Source: JAKASX01 sp035534495 (GTDB lineage: Bacteria > Acidobacteriota > Terriglobia > Acidiferrales > UBA7541). From it: a stretch of 6,932 bases of DNA. A program made the position numbers and the translations under genes. Below the pieces are notes generated by a model. That model worked only from the letters and a program-made list of their open reading frames with translations, was not told the DNA's origin and did no database searches. This document shows, piece after piece, positions 1 to 5,212 of this stretch; the stretch's first letter is position 1; each line of letters begins with the position of its first letter. The stretch covers positions 1 to 6,932 of the forward strand of contig DATLRW010000200.1 of NCBI GenBank assembly GCA_035534495.1, given 5' to 3'.

Positions 1-661
1 GGCCGCCGTACAAAAAGTGCGAATAGCACTCGTCGGTGACCAGCCAGATGCCGCGCCTCCGGCACACATCGAGGATCCGTTCCATCTCGTCGTTCGGCAC
101 GACGGACCCGGCCGGGTTGTTCGGGGAATTGACGATCAGCATCCGCGTCCTCGGGCCGATGGCCGCTTCGACGTGCGCGGCGCGCAGACGGAATCCGTCG
201 CTCGCCGCGGTCTGGACGATTCGCGGCTCGGCCCCGACGAAGCGGATCATGTCGGGAAAGCTGACCCAGTAGGGCGCCGGTAGGATCACCTCTTCGCCCT
301 CATTCACCAGAACGTTCAGCGCGTCGAAGATCGCCTGCTTGCCTCCCACCGTGATCACCGATTCCGCCGTCTGGTAGCTCGTGCCGAACTCCCGCTTGTG
401 CCACTGGCAAACCGCCTCGCGCAGCGGGTCAATGCCGGGAACCGGCGTGTATTTGGTCAGGTTCCGCTCGATCGCGCGGACGGCGGCCTGCTTGATGTGG
501 TCGGGGGTGGGGAAGTCGGGCTCGCCGATGCCGAAATTCACGACGTCGACCCCGGACGCGCGGAGCCGTTCGGCCTCGGCCAGCACCTCGCCGGTGGCCG
601 AGGGCGAAATCCGCTCCATGCGGCCGGCTAGAGGCGAAATCGGTTTTGAAATCGATGGCAT
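1..661 (-). CDS. Class I/II PLP-dependent aminotransferase, aspartate aminotransferase type (partial, C-terminus beyond left edge)
   Basis: The first 220 residues can be read from ATG at 661-659 without a stop; the reading runs off the window. Fold-type I aminotransferases of the AspC subgroup Ib move an amino group between aspartate (or a related amino acid) and a 2-oxo acid, using pyridoxal phosphate (PLP) in the cytoplasm. Visible family landmarks are GIGEPDF at residues 44-50, the PLP-phosphate loop TVGGKQAIFDAL at 104-115, the cofactor-stacking PYW at 130-132, NSPNNPAG at 178-185 with the substrate and cofactor asparagine, and TDECY at 209-213 whose Asp210 should contact the pyridine nitrogen. 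The Schiff-base lysine and the C-terminal arginine lie in the missing 170-180 residues (family length about 395). Met1 gives the usual N-terminal extension before ISPSAT; AGGAAG about 15 bases upstream is a weak ribosome site. It lies 70 bases downstream of coaD on the same strand and may be cotranscribed with it. Exact substrate (aspartate, prephenate, other) cannot be told. Confidence 0.93.
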   Translation of the reverse strand, partial: MPSISKPISPLAGRMERISPSATGEVLAEAERLRASGVDVVNFGIGEPDFPTPDHIKQAAVRAIERNLTKYTPVPGIDPLREAVCQWHKREFGTSYQTAESVITVGGKQAIFDALNVLVNEGEEVILPAPYWVSFPDMIRFVGAEPRIVQTAASDGFRLRAAHVEAAIGPRTRMLIVNSPNNPAGSVVPNDEMERILDVCRRRGIWLVTDECYSHFLYGG

Positions 662-684
662 AGCTGTTTTTTCGCTTCCTGCCA

Positions 685-714
685 CCGGGACTGGCCGCAC
701 AGGCCAATTCCCGG
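685..714 (-). other. Hairpin between coaD and the aminotransferase gene
   Basis: An interrupted inverted repeat fills part of the 70-base gap: CCGGGA (685-690) pairs with TCCCGG (709-714), and inside it TGGCC (692-696) pairs with GGCCA (702-706) around the loop GCACA. There is no T-run after it on either strand, so it does not look like a Rho-independent terminator. It could act as an mRNA processing or stability element between the two minus-strand genes, or simply be chance in GC-rich DNA. Confidence 0.4.
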
Positions 715-731
715 CGGAGAATGTCTGACGA

Positions 732-1214
732 TCAGCGCACCTTCGCTTTGAGCCGCTGCGCTACCATCGGTGGCACCAGCCCTTCGACCGAGCCGCCCAG
801 CCCCGAAATCTCTTTCACCAGGCTCGAACTCAAAAAACTGAATGTTTCCGCCGGCAGCATAAACACGGTCTCCAGGCGCGGCTCCATCTTCCGGTTCATC
901 ATGGCCATCTGCAATTCGTACTCGTAGTCGGAAACCGCGCGGATTCCACGCAAGATCACCCGGGCATTCTGGCTCCGCGCATATCCCACCAGCAACCCCT
1001 CGAAAACGTCGATTTCGACGTTTTCCATCCCCCGCGTCGATTCCTTCAGCATTTCCACGCGCTCATCGAGGCCGAATAAGGGGTTCTTTTGGATATTCCG
1101 CAGCACGGCCACGATCAGCCGGTCGAACACACGGGCGCCTCGTTCGATCAGATCCAGGTGACCGTAGGTCACCGGATCGTAGGAGCCGGGACAGATGGCA
1201 ATGACGGGTTTCAT
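732..1214 (-). CDS. coaD: Pantetheine-phosphate adenylyltransferase (PPAT, CoaD)
   Basis: This 160-residue protein matches the full length of bacterial CoaD (E. coli 159). CoaD transfers AMP from ATP to 4'-phosphopantetheine to make dephospho-CoA and pyrophosphate, the penultimate step of coenzyme A synthesis, in the cytoplasm. The nucleotidyltransferase fold is plain: GSYDPVTYGH at residues 10-19 holds the T/HxGH motif (TYGH, His19), Lys43 in QKNPLF matches the catalytic lysine, RGIRAVSDYEYE at 89-100 holds the two phosphate-binding arginines (Arg89, Arg92), and FSFLSSSLVKEI at 125-136 is the second ATP motif. The ATG at 1214-1212 gives the standard N-terminus; no strong Shine-Dalgarno precedes it. 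A possible promoter lies at about 1236-1264. The aminotransferase gene follows 70 bases downstream on the same strand. All expected active-site residues are present and nothing is odd. Confidence 0.97.
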   Translation of the reverse strand: MKPVIAICPGSYDPVTYGHLDLIERGARVFDRLIVAVLRNIQKNPLFGLDERVEMLKESTRGMENVEIDVFEGLLVGYARSQNARVILRGIRAVSDYEYELQMAMMNRKMEPRLETVFMLPAETFSFLSSSLVKEISGLGGSVEGLVPPMVAQRLKAKVR

Positions 1215-1235
1215 GATGGGTTCGGTCCCGCCGTC

Positions 1236-1264
1236 ATTCTAAATGGTTAGCCGATCATTGGTAC
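1236..1264 (-). promoter_or_regulatory. Possible promoter of coaD
   Basis: On the minus strand a good -10 hexamer TAGAAT (1241-1236) lies 21 bases upstream of the coaD ATG. The -35 position 17 bases further up reads GTACCA (1264-1259), a poor match. The predicted start leaves a leader of about 15 bases, which agrees with the lack of a clear ribosome site. The call rests mainly on the -10 box. Confidence 0.3.
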
Positions 1265-1389
1265 AGCCTGTTGATGCGGCGCTCATGCGGAATGTTCAAC
1301 GCTTCCGGGGCGGACTGTGGAGGAGGAGTGCAGGGGCGCGGCAGGGGGGCGCCGATGCGCTGGAAACAGCCGGGCCGGCCGGAAGTGAA

Positions 1390-1428
1390 GAACGGCGTAT
1401 GACCTCCCGTGGAGGTCATACGCCGTTC
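1390..1428 (-). terminator. 18-bp perfect hairpin downstream of the beta-propeller gene, likely terminator
   Basis: GAACGGCGTATGACCTCC (1390-1407) and its exact reverse complement (1411-1428) are separated by only three bases (CGT). The stem starts 30 bases past the stop codon of the minus-strand propeller gene, the place for a transcription terminator. The bases after the stem on that strand are CTTCACTTCC-like, with few Ts, so termination would be weaker than for a classic U-tract. On the plus strand there is also no T-run. Protection of the mRNA 3' end is an alternative role. Confidence 0.6.
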
Positions 1429-1458
1429 ATTGCAACAAGGTTATCGAGCTTGTCTCGG

Positions 1459-2547
1459 TTACTTCGTCGGGGCGAATACGCGGATGCAACCGCAGCCGGC
1501 CGCGCCTTCGGGCGCGAATACCTTGCCCGTCACGTCGCTTGCGGCAACCGAATGCGCGTTCCCGCCGGTCGGGATCGTCTGGACCAGCTTGTTGGTGAGC
1601 GCGTCGATGACAAACAGAGCGCTCGGGTGCGCATCGCCTCCCGCCGAGTAATACTGATGGTTTTTGGCGCTGTAGGCGACCTCATCGGTTCCGCCTACCC
1701 CGGGGATCGTGGCGACCAGTTTGCCGGTTTTGGCATTCATGACCACCGCGATGGGGGGCATGCCCTTTTCGCCGTTGGCTGTGCACCCGAGCAGGAAGTT
1801 CTGGCCCGGCCCAAAGACGATGCCGGCGGGATGGCAGTTTTCCACGGGCAAAATCTTCAGGAGTTTTCCCTTCGGGGTGATCACTGCAACGCCGTTCTTT
1901 TTGGGGTTGTGGTCGAGTTCCGGAATGGAAAGGTAGAACAATCCGTCGGCCGGATTATAGGCCGGCGCTTCGATCCCGTCGGTCGCGTTCGCGAAGGGAA
2001 TCTTGGCGATAACCTTGCGTTCGGTGGTCGAAATCAGGGATAGAAACGGCGGATTCTCGTCGCCGTTCCCGCAGGCCAGGACATGGTTGGTTGGATCGTA
2101 AGCGAGCTCGTCGCAGCGGTGCGTGCCGCCGGTCGGGATCGTGGCGACAATTTTCATCGTCTTGAGATCGATTTCCTTCACAGTGCTGTCGCCGTCGCCG
2201 GCCCATGCGACGTCGCCTTCGACCAGAACGCCGTCCGGACCCGAAGCGCCATAATTCGGCTTCCCGTTCTTCATTTTGACGCCGACGAAACCGGCAATGC
2301 TGCCGATATATTTATCGGTTCTGGCGTTGAAGACGTCGACGGAGGAGTTGGTGCGGTCGGACAGGAAATAGCGCTGGGTTTTCTGATCGACCCAGCTGAT
2401 GTCGAATATGTTGATTTTCTTGCCGGGTATGGCCATGGTAGCGACTTGCTTCAGCTTTCCATTTCCGGCAGCTCGTGACGTGCGGGCAATCGCCGGCACC
2501 GCCAAGGCGGCGAGCAGGGACCCCAGAATCAGGATGTTGCGACGCAT
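1459..2547 (-). CDS. Secreted YncE-like YVTN beta-propeller protein
   Basis: The 362-residue product begins with an export signal: MRRN, a hydrophobic run at residues 5-21 (ILILGSLLAALAVPAIA) and possible cleavage after AIA (21) or AA (27). The rest is a chain of about 40-45-residue repeats, each with a strand pattern like TMKIVATIPTGG (130-141), TERKVIAKIPF (175-185), KGKLLKILPV (226-235), TGKLVATIPGVGG (274-286) and TNKLVQTIPTGGNAHSVA (318-335). These are typical of the YncE/YVTN seven-blade propellers and cytochrome D1-like domains of the periplasm or cell surface. Six cysteines remain after the signal (145, 159, 238, 255, and 352 and 354 in a CGC near the C-terminus). No CXXCH haem motif is seen, so it is not a cytochrome. 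Function of such proteins is mostly unknown; binding or scaffolding is typical. ATG at 2547 is chosen because GGAGG (2562-2558) precedes it by 10 bases and the signal peptide starts there. The ATG at 2634 would add 29 non-conserved residues and lies upstream of the likely transcription start. It is divergent from the Rrf2 regulator gene. Confidence 0.85.
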   Translation of the reverse strand: MRRNILILGSLLAALAVPAIARTSRAAGNGKLKQVATMAIPGKKINIFDISWVDQKTQRYFLSDRTNSSVDVFNARTDKYIGSIAGFVGVKMKNGKPNYGASGPDGVLVEGDVAWAGDGDSTVKEIDLKTMKIVATIPTGGTHRCDELAYDPTNHVLACGNGDENPPFLSLISTTERKVIAKIPFANATDGIEAPAYNPADGLFYLSIPELDHNPKKNGVAVITPKGKLLKILPVENCHPAGIVFGPGQNFLLGCTANGEKGMPPIAVVMNAKTGKLVATIPGVGGTDEVAYSAKNHQYYSAGGDAHPSALFVIDALTNKLVQTIPTGGNAHSVAASDVTGKVFAPEGAAGCGCIRVFAPTK

Positions 2548-2571
2548 ACTAGGTATGCCTCCATGTGAGCC

Positions 2572-2583
2572 TTGAAATTTCAA
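2572..2583. promoter_or_regulatory. 12-bp perfect palindrome in the leader of the beta-propeller gene
   Basis: TTGAAATTTCAA is its own reverse complement. It lies 24 bases upstream of the ATG at 2547 and about 30-40 bases past the predicted transcription start, inside the untranslated leader. Its position would suit a repressor operator. No known regulator site is recognised and chance cannot be excluded. Confidence 0.3.
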
Positions 2584-2621
2584 TCCAAATGATTTGCAGT
2601 CTGCGTTTCCTAAGGGAGGGC

Positions 2622-2667
2622 AGTATAAACCCAATAGCTGTCGTGAACTACATTAATATTGATTAAT
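2622..2667 (-). promoter_or_regulatory. Probable promoter of the beta-propeller gene with AT-rich upstream element
   Basis: On the minus strand the hexamer TATACT (2627-2622) is a good -10 box. The -35 box is weak (TAGTTC at 17 bases spacing). Directly upstream, at 2652-2667, are two copies of ATTAAT ten bases apart in an AT-only-like stretch. This is where an UP element for the RNA polymerase alpha subunit would sit, which could make up for the poor -35. The leader would be about 68 bases. Confidence 0.4.
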
Positions 2668-2670
2668 CTT

Positions 2671-2732
2671 GACGCGCCGGGCGGGCAGGGGCGCCTTGCC
2701 GGTTTTTTCCGGCCGCGTCTGCCGGGCGCGTC
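2671..2732. repeat. GC-rich inverted repeat with nested hairpin between the divergent promoters
   Basis: GACGCGCC (2671-2678) is the exact reverse complement of GGCGCGTC (2725-2732). Nested inside is GCCGG (2698-2702), a loop of six Ts and CCGGC (2709-2713). The structure sits between the two divergent promoters, upstream of the -35 of the Rrf2 gene. It may be a binding site or a barrier between the transcription units. It is not placed like a terminator because no gene ends here. Confidence 0.3.
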
Positions 2733-2741
2733 CGGGCATTC

Positions 2742-2770
2742 TTGACACTCTTGGGCACGCAGCGTAGATT
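2742..2770 (+). promoter_or_regulatory. Sigma-70-type promoter of the Rrf2-iscS-iscA operon
   Basis: TTGACA (2742-2747) is a perfect -35 consensus and TAGATT (2765-2770) a good -10, with the ideal 17-base spacer. The predicted start near 2777 gives a leader of about 27 bases before the ATG at 2804. It is the best promoter in the window. A dyad overlaps the predicted start (next entry), as expected for an autoregulated operon. Confidence 0.75.
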
Positions 2771-2775
2771 GAAGA

Positions 2776-2792
2776 ACTGAGACCGTTTCAGT
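2776..2792. promoter_or_regulatory. Candidate Rrf2/IscR operator overlapping the transcription start
   Basis: ACTGA (2776-2780) and TCAGT (2788-2792) form a dyad centred on 2784, with more pairing inside (A2782-T2786, C2783-G2785). The right half continues as CAGTCTTATAT, which resembles the half-site YAGTC...TAT of E. coli type 1 IscR sites; the left half fits less well. A regulator bound here would cover the start point just downstream of the -10 box and block transcription, as IscR does at its own promoter. The link to the encoded regulator is inference from position and shape. Confidence 0.45.
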
Positions 2793-2803
2793 CTTATATC
2801 CCG

Positions 2804-3241
2804 ATGCTTCGCGTTTCCCGCAAAGCCGACTACGCGCTCATCGCCTTGAAGCATCTGGCCCAGCATGGCCATGACCAGGCCTTGAGCGCGGCGGATATTT
2901 CCCATTCCTACGGAATTTCCGCCACTCTGCTGGCGAAAGTGCTGCAGCGGCTGGCCAAAAAAGGGCTGCTGCAGGCGCGGCACGGCTCGAGCGGGGGCTA
3001 CACGCTGGCGCGCGATCCCGGGTTGATCACAGCTCTGGAAGTTGTCCAGGCGATCGACGGGCCGATATCGATCACCTCGTGCCAGTCGCGCCGTGGCACG
3101 TGCGACCAGCTGTCGAGCTGCACGGTGCGAGATCCGCTGCGCCGCGTGAACGACTCGGTGTTGCAGGTGCTCAATCAAGTGACGCTATTGCAGTTGGCCG
3201 ACGAGGAGCCGGCTTCGCCCGTCGTCGGGCTTACGGTTTAA
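2804..3241 (+). CDS. iscR: Rrf2 family transcriptional regulator, IscR-type, with three cluster cysteines
   Basis: This 145-residue protein starts with the Rrf2 signature MLRVSRKADYAL and has a winged helix-turn-helix: ADISHSYGISATLLAKVLQRL (about 30-50) contains the recognition helix, and GSSGGYTLARD (61-71) is the wing. Members sense Fe-S cluster, NO or redox state and control Fe-S assembly or other genes. The sensor loop has Cys93, Cys100 and Cys106 (C-x6-C-x5-C), close to the C-x5-C-x5-C of E. coli IscR, so a cluster of the 2Fe-2S kind is likely. The fourth ligand in IscR, a histidine three residues after the last cysteine, is replaced by Arg109. The residue matching E. coli Glu43 is Ala44. 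It lacks the long C-terminal tail of E. coli IscR (162 residues). No Shine-Dalgarno is seen in the short leader. It is first in a cluster with a cysteine desulfurase (12 bases) and an A-type carrier, which supports the IscR role; a different Rrf2 sensor is the alternative. Confidence 0.88.
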   Translation: MLRVSRKADYALIALKHLAQHGHDQALSAADISHSYGISATLLAKVLQRLAKKGLLQARHGSSGGYTLARDPGLITALEVVQAIDGPISITSCQSRRGTCDQLSSCTVRDPLRRVNDSVLQVLNQVTLLQLADEEPASPVVGLTV

Positions 3242-3253
3242 TACCGGGGAATT

Positions 3254-4447
3254 ATGCCGATCCAGCTTCCGATTTACATGGACAATCACGCGACCACGCC
3301 GGTCGATCCGCGGGTGCTCGAAGCGATGATGCCGTACTTCGGCGCCCGGTTCGGCAACGCCGCCAGCCGCAGCCACTCGTTCGGCTGGGCCGCCGAAGAG
3401 GCCGTCGAAAATGCCCGGGCGCAGATTGCCGCGCTCATCGGGGCGAGTCCCAAGGAGATCATTTTCACCAGCGGCGCCACCGAATCGAACAACCTGGCGA
3501 TCAAGGGCGTCGCCGAAATGTACCGGGAGAAGGGGAATCACGTCATCACGCAGGCGACCGAGCACAAGGCCGTGCTCGACACGTGCAAGCGGCTGGAAAA
3601 ATCGGGTTTCGAGGTCACCTGCCTTCCGGTTCAGCGCGACGGCCGCATCGATCCCGATGATCTGGAACGCGCCATCACGCCGAAAACCATTCTGATTTCC
3701 ATCATGTACGCCAACAACGAAATCGGCGTCATCCAGCCGATTCCGGAAATCGGCCGGATGGCCAAGCGGCGCGGCGTCGTGTTTCACGTCGATGCCGCGC
3801 AGGCGGCCGGCAAGATTCCCATCGGCGTGGAGGGCGACGGGATCGATCTGCTGTCGATCGCCGCGCACAAAATGTACGGGCCCAAGGGAGTGGGCGTGCT
3901 TTTCATTCGCCGGAAAAATCCCCGTGTGGAAGTGGCGCCAATCATCGACGGCGGCGGCCACGAGCGCGGCATGCGCTCGGGCACGCTGAACGTTCCCGGC
4001 ATCGTCGGCCTGGGTAAGGCATGCGAGCTGTGCCTCCGGGAGATGCCCGCGGAATCCGCGCGGACCGCGGCCCTGCGCGACCGTCTGATGCAGGGAATCC
4101 GGAGCCGCCTCGACCGGGTGACGGTCAACGGCTCGATCGAGCATCGCCTGCCGAACAATTTGAATGTCAGTTTCGCCGGGGTCGAGGGGGAATCGTTGAT
4201 GATGGGCATCAGCGACGTGGCCGTATCGAGCGGCTCGGCCTGCACCTCGGCCAAAATCGAGCCCAGCTACGTGCTCCGGGCCGTCGGCATCGGCGAGGAT
4301 CTGGCCCACGCCTCGATCCGTTTTGGCCTGGGCCGCTTCAATACCGGAGAGGAAGTCGATTACGTCGTCGGCCGCGTGGCGGAGACGGTCAGCCGCCTGC
4401 GGGAGCTTGCGCCGCTCCCGGCGCCCGCGTGCGGCAAAATAAAGTAG
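3254..4447 (+). CDS. iscS: Cysteine desulfurase (IscS/NifS, group I)
   Basis: This 397-residue PLP enzyme removes sulfur from L-cysteine, giving alanine and a protein-bound persulfide for Fe-S cluster and thio-cofactor synthesis. Landmarks follow E. coli IscS closely: YMDNHATTPVDPRV at 8-21, FTSGATESNNLAI at 71-83, His104 in ATEHKAV which stacks on PLP, HVDAAQAAGKI at 178-188 with Asp180, the Schiff-base Lys206 in AAHKMYGPKG, and the persulfide cysteine Cys330 in SSGSACTSAKIEPSYVLRA, on the long loop of group I enzymes. The C-terminus ends in APACGKIK and lacks the IscU-contacting tail of E. coli IscS, and so looks more like NifS-type proteins. GGGGA (3246-3250) sits only three bases before the ATG; the conserved N-terminus supports this start. 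It follows the Rrf2 gene by 12 bases, so the two are almost surely cotranscribed. A strong antisense reading frame (4567-3185) is a high-GC shadow. Whether to call it IscS or NifS depends on missing scaffold context. Confidence 0.96.
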   Translation: MPIQLPIYMDNHATTPVDPRVLEAMMPYFGARFGNAASRSHSFGWAAEEAVENARAQIAALIGASPKEIIFTSGATESNNLAIKGVAEMYREKGNHVITQATEHKAVLDTCKRLEKSGFEVTCLPVQRDGRIDPDDLERAITPKTILISIMYANNEIGVIQPIPEIGRMAKRRGVVFHVDAAQAAGKIPIGVEGDGIDLLSIAAHKMYGPKGVGVLFIRRKNPRVEVAPIIDGGGHERGMRSGTLNVPGIVGLGKACELCLREMPAESARTAALRDRLMQGIRSRLDRVTVNGSIEHRLPNNLNVSFAGVEGESLMMGISDVAVSSGSACTSAKIEPSYVLRAVGIGEDLAHASIRFGLGRFNTGEEVDYVVGRVAETVSRLRELAPLPAPACGKIK

Positions 4448-4500
4448 AATAGAGACAAGAGGCGCGGGGCTCGGGCGCTGCGGGTTCCGCGAAAAACCAG

Positions 4501-4830
4501 ATGATTCAAGTGACGGAAAAAGCGGCGGAGAAGATTCGCGAACTGCTCGACAAGCAGGGCGTTCCACCCGAGACGGGCGGGCTGCGCATCGGCGTGCAGG
4601 GAGGGGGCTGCTCGGGCCTTTCCTATGCCATGCGCCTCGAAACGAAATCGCGCGAACGCGACAGCGTTGTCGAAGCGTTCGGGGCTCGCGTCTTCGTCGA
4701 TCCGAAAAGCCTGGACTACTTGAAGGACATTACCCTCGACTATCGCGAGGAACTCATGCGGAAAGGGTTCGTCTTCGAGAATCCGCAGGCGGCGCGCACT
4801 TGCGGCTGCGGGACCTCGTTCACCGTCTGA
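4501..4830 (+). CDS. iscA: A-type iron-sulfur carrier protein (HesB/IscA/ErpA family)
   Basis: The 109-residue protein has the usual length of A-type carriers, which take up Fe-S clusters or iron and deliver them to target enzymes. It starts with MIQVTEKAAEKIREL, then GGLRIGVQGGGCSGLSY (26-42) with Cys37, and ends with CGCGTSFTV containing Cys101 and Cys103. These three cysteines are the invariant cluster ligands. Conserved FVDPKSLDYL at 65-74 and FVFENPQA at 90-97 support the family. It lies 53 bases after the desulfurase, on the same strand and probably in the same transcript. No Shine-Dalgarno precedes the ATG; a small GCGG-GTT-CCGC hairpin (4480-4490) occupies that place. No other start is possible because the frame has a stop at 4450-4452 and no ATG, GTG or TTG between. 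The subtype (IscA, ErpA or SufA) cannot be settled from the sequence alone. Confidence 0.95.
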   Translation: MIQVTEKAAEKIRELLDKQGVPPETGGLRIGVQGGGCSGLSYAMRLETKSRERDSVVEAFGARVFVDPKSLDYLKDITLDYREELMRKGFVFENPQAARTCGCGTSFTV

Positions 4831-5110
4831 CGTTCCGAATTATTGCCCGATGGCCTCCTGAACTCTTCCCTGGAAAATTGCACCCGCGCTGCTCGCCTCT
4901 TTGATCGTGGGGCGGCCCCGCTGCCTTTTCCGACCATCGGGATGCGATCACCCCTTGCAGCTTGGCCCCAAGCACTGTAGTCTGTTGGGCTGATTTGGCC
5001 GGGGACCGCTCCCTCCCCACCAGCCGGAATGGAAGGAGTTCGCACTCTGCGATGAGAGTCGCTCCCGACAAGGCGCGCAAGGAGCCGGACCTCTGGGTCC
5101 GTATTGAGTT

Positions 5111-5143
5111 GGGTTGCGGCGCAGGCAAAAACTGCGCGCACCC
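5111..5143 (+). terminator. Hairpin, possible terminator ahead of the pnt operon
   Basis: GCGCAG (5119-5124) and CTGCGC (5132-5137) pair around the loop GCAAAAA. Outer pairing of GGGT (5111-5114) with ACCC (5140-5143) lengthens the stem with a small bulge. The T-run (5157-5161) comes 13 bases later rather than directly after the stem, so it is not a classic intrinsic terminator. It could end read-through from the Fe-S operon or the 3' end of a structured RNA in this gap. Confidence 0.3.
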
Positions 5144-5146
5144 GGG

Positions 5147-5175
5147 TTGCCAGCCGTTTTTCCCTTTCCTATGTC
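5147..5175 (+). promoter_or_regulatory. Possible promoter of the pnt operon
   Basis: TTGCCA (5147-5152, five of six consensus bases) and TATGTC (5170-5175, four of six) are spaced by 17 bases. Transcription would start near 5182, with a leader of about 59 bases that contains a GCCGG/CCGGC stem-loop (5196-5212) ahead of the pntAA ribosome site. Confidence 0.4.
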
Positions 5176-5195
5176 CCTGGAATGTTCTCAGCCGG

Positions 5196-5212
5196 GCCGG
5201 TGTGTAGCCGGC
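5196..5212 (+). other. Stem-loop in the pntAA leader
   Basis: GCCGG (5196-5200) pairs with CCGGC (5208-5212) around the seven-base loop TGTGTAG. It ends 17 bases before the GAGGTG ribosome site (5230-5235). It does not block that site as drawn; an effect on translation or mRNA stability is only a possibility. Confidence 0.3.

Larger units (their letters stand above)
1215..1458. other. Gene-free stretch between the beta-propeller gene and coaD
   Basis: No credible gene is seen in these 244 bases. From the coaD side they hold the possible coaD promoter (1236-1264), then a plus-strand G-rich tract (1307-1349, with GGGG at 1307-1310 and 1333-1336 and six Gs at 1344-1349), the palindrome GGCCGGCC at 1373-1380, and the strong hairpin at 1390-1428 just past the stop of the beta-propeller gene. 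A plus-strand reading frame crossing from here into 2043 is the antisense shadow of the propeller gene. Confidence 0.6.

Noticed and set aside
1243..2043. 266-codon plus-strand frame through the propeller gene and the gap before it
   Set aside because: Most of it is antisense to the propeller gene, it crosses the 18-bp hairpin, and the product has no recognisable features.
2548..2634. Extended start (ATG at 2634) for the beta-propeller protein
   Set aside because: The added 29 residues precede a normal signal peptide, there is no ribosome site there, and the predicted -10 box lies within that stretch, so the mRNA would not include it.
3185..4567. 460-codon open frame on the minus strand over the cysteine desulfurase gene
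   Set aside because: It is fully antisense to a gene with intact IscS motifs, its protein is rich in Arg, Asp, Gly and Ala without any known domain, and such frames are common opposite high-GC genes.
4846..5161. 6S RNA, SRP RNA, tmRNA or RNase P RNA in the gap before pntAA
   Set aside because: I looked for the conserved SRP loop, the tmRNA ends, the RNase P core and a 6S-like closing stem with central bubble and did not find them; only unclassified hairpins remain.
4740..5207. Open frames of 81 to 133 codons on both strands in the gap after iscA
   Set aside because: They overlap the iscA end or each other, have no ribosome sites, and their products look like random GC-rich translation.
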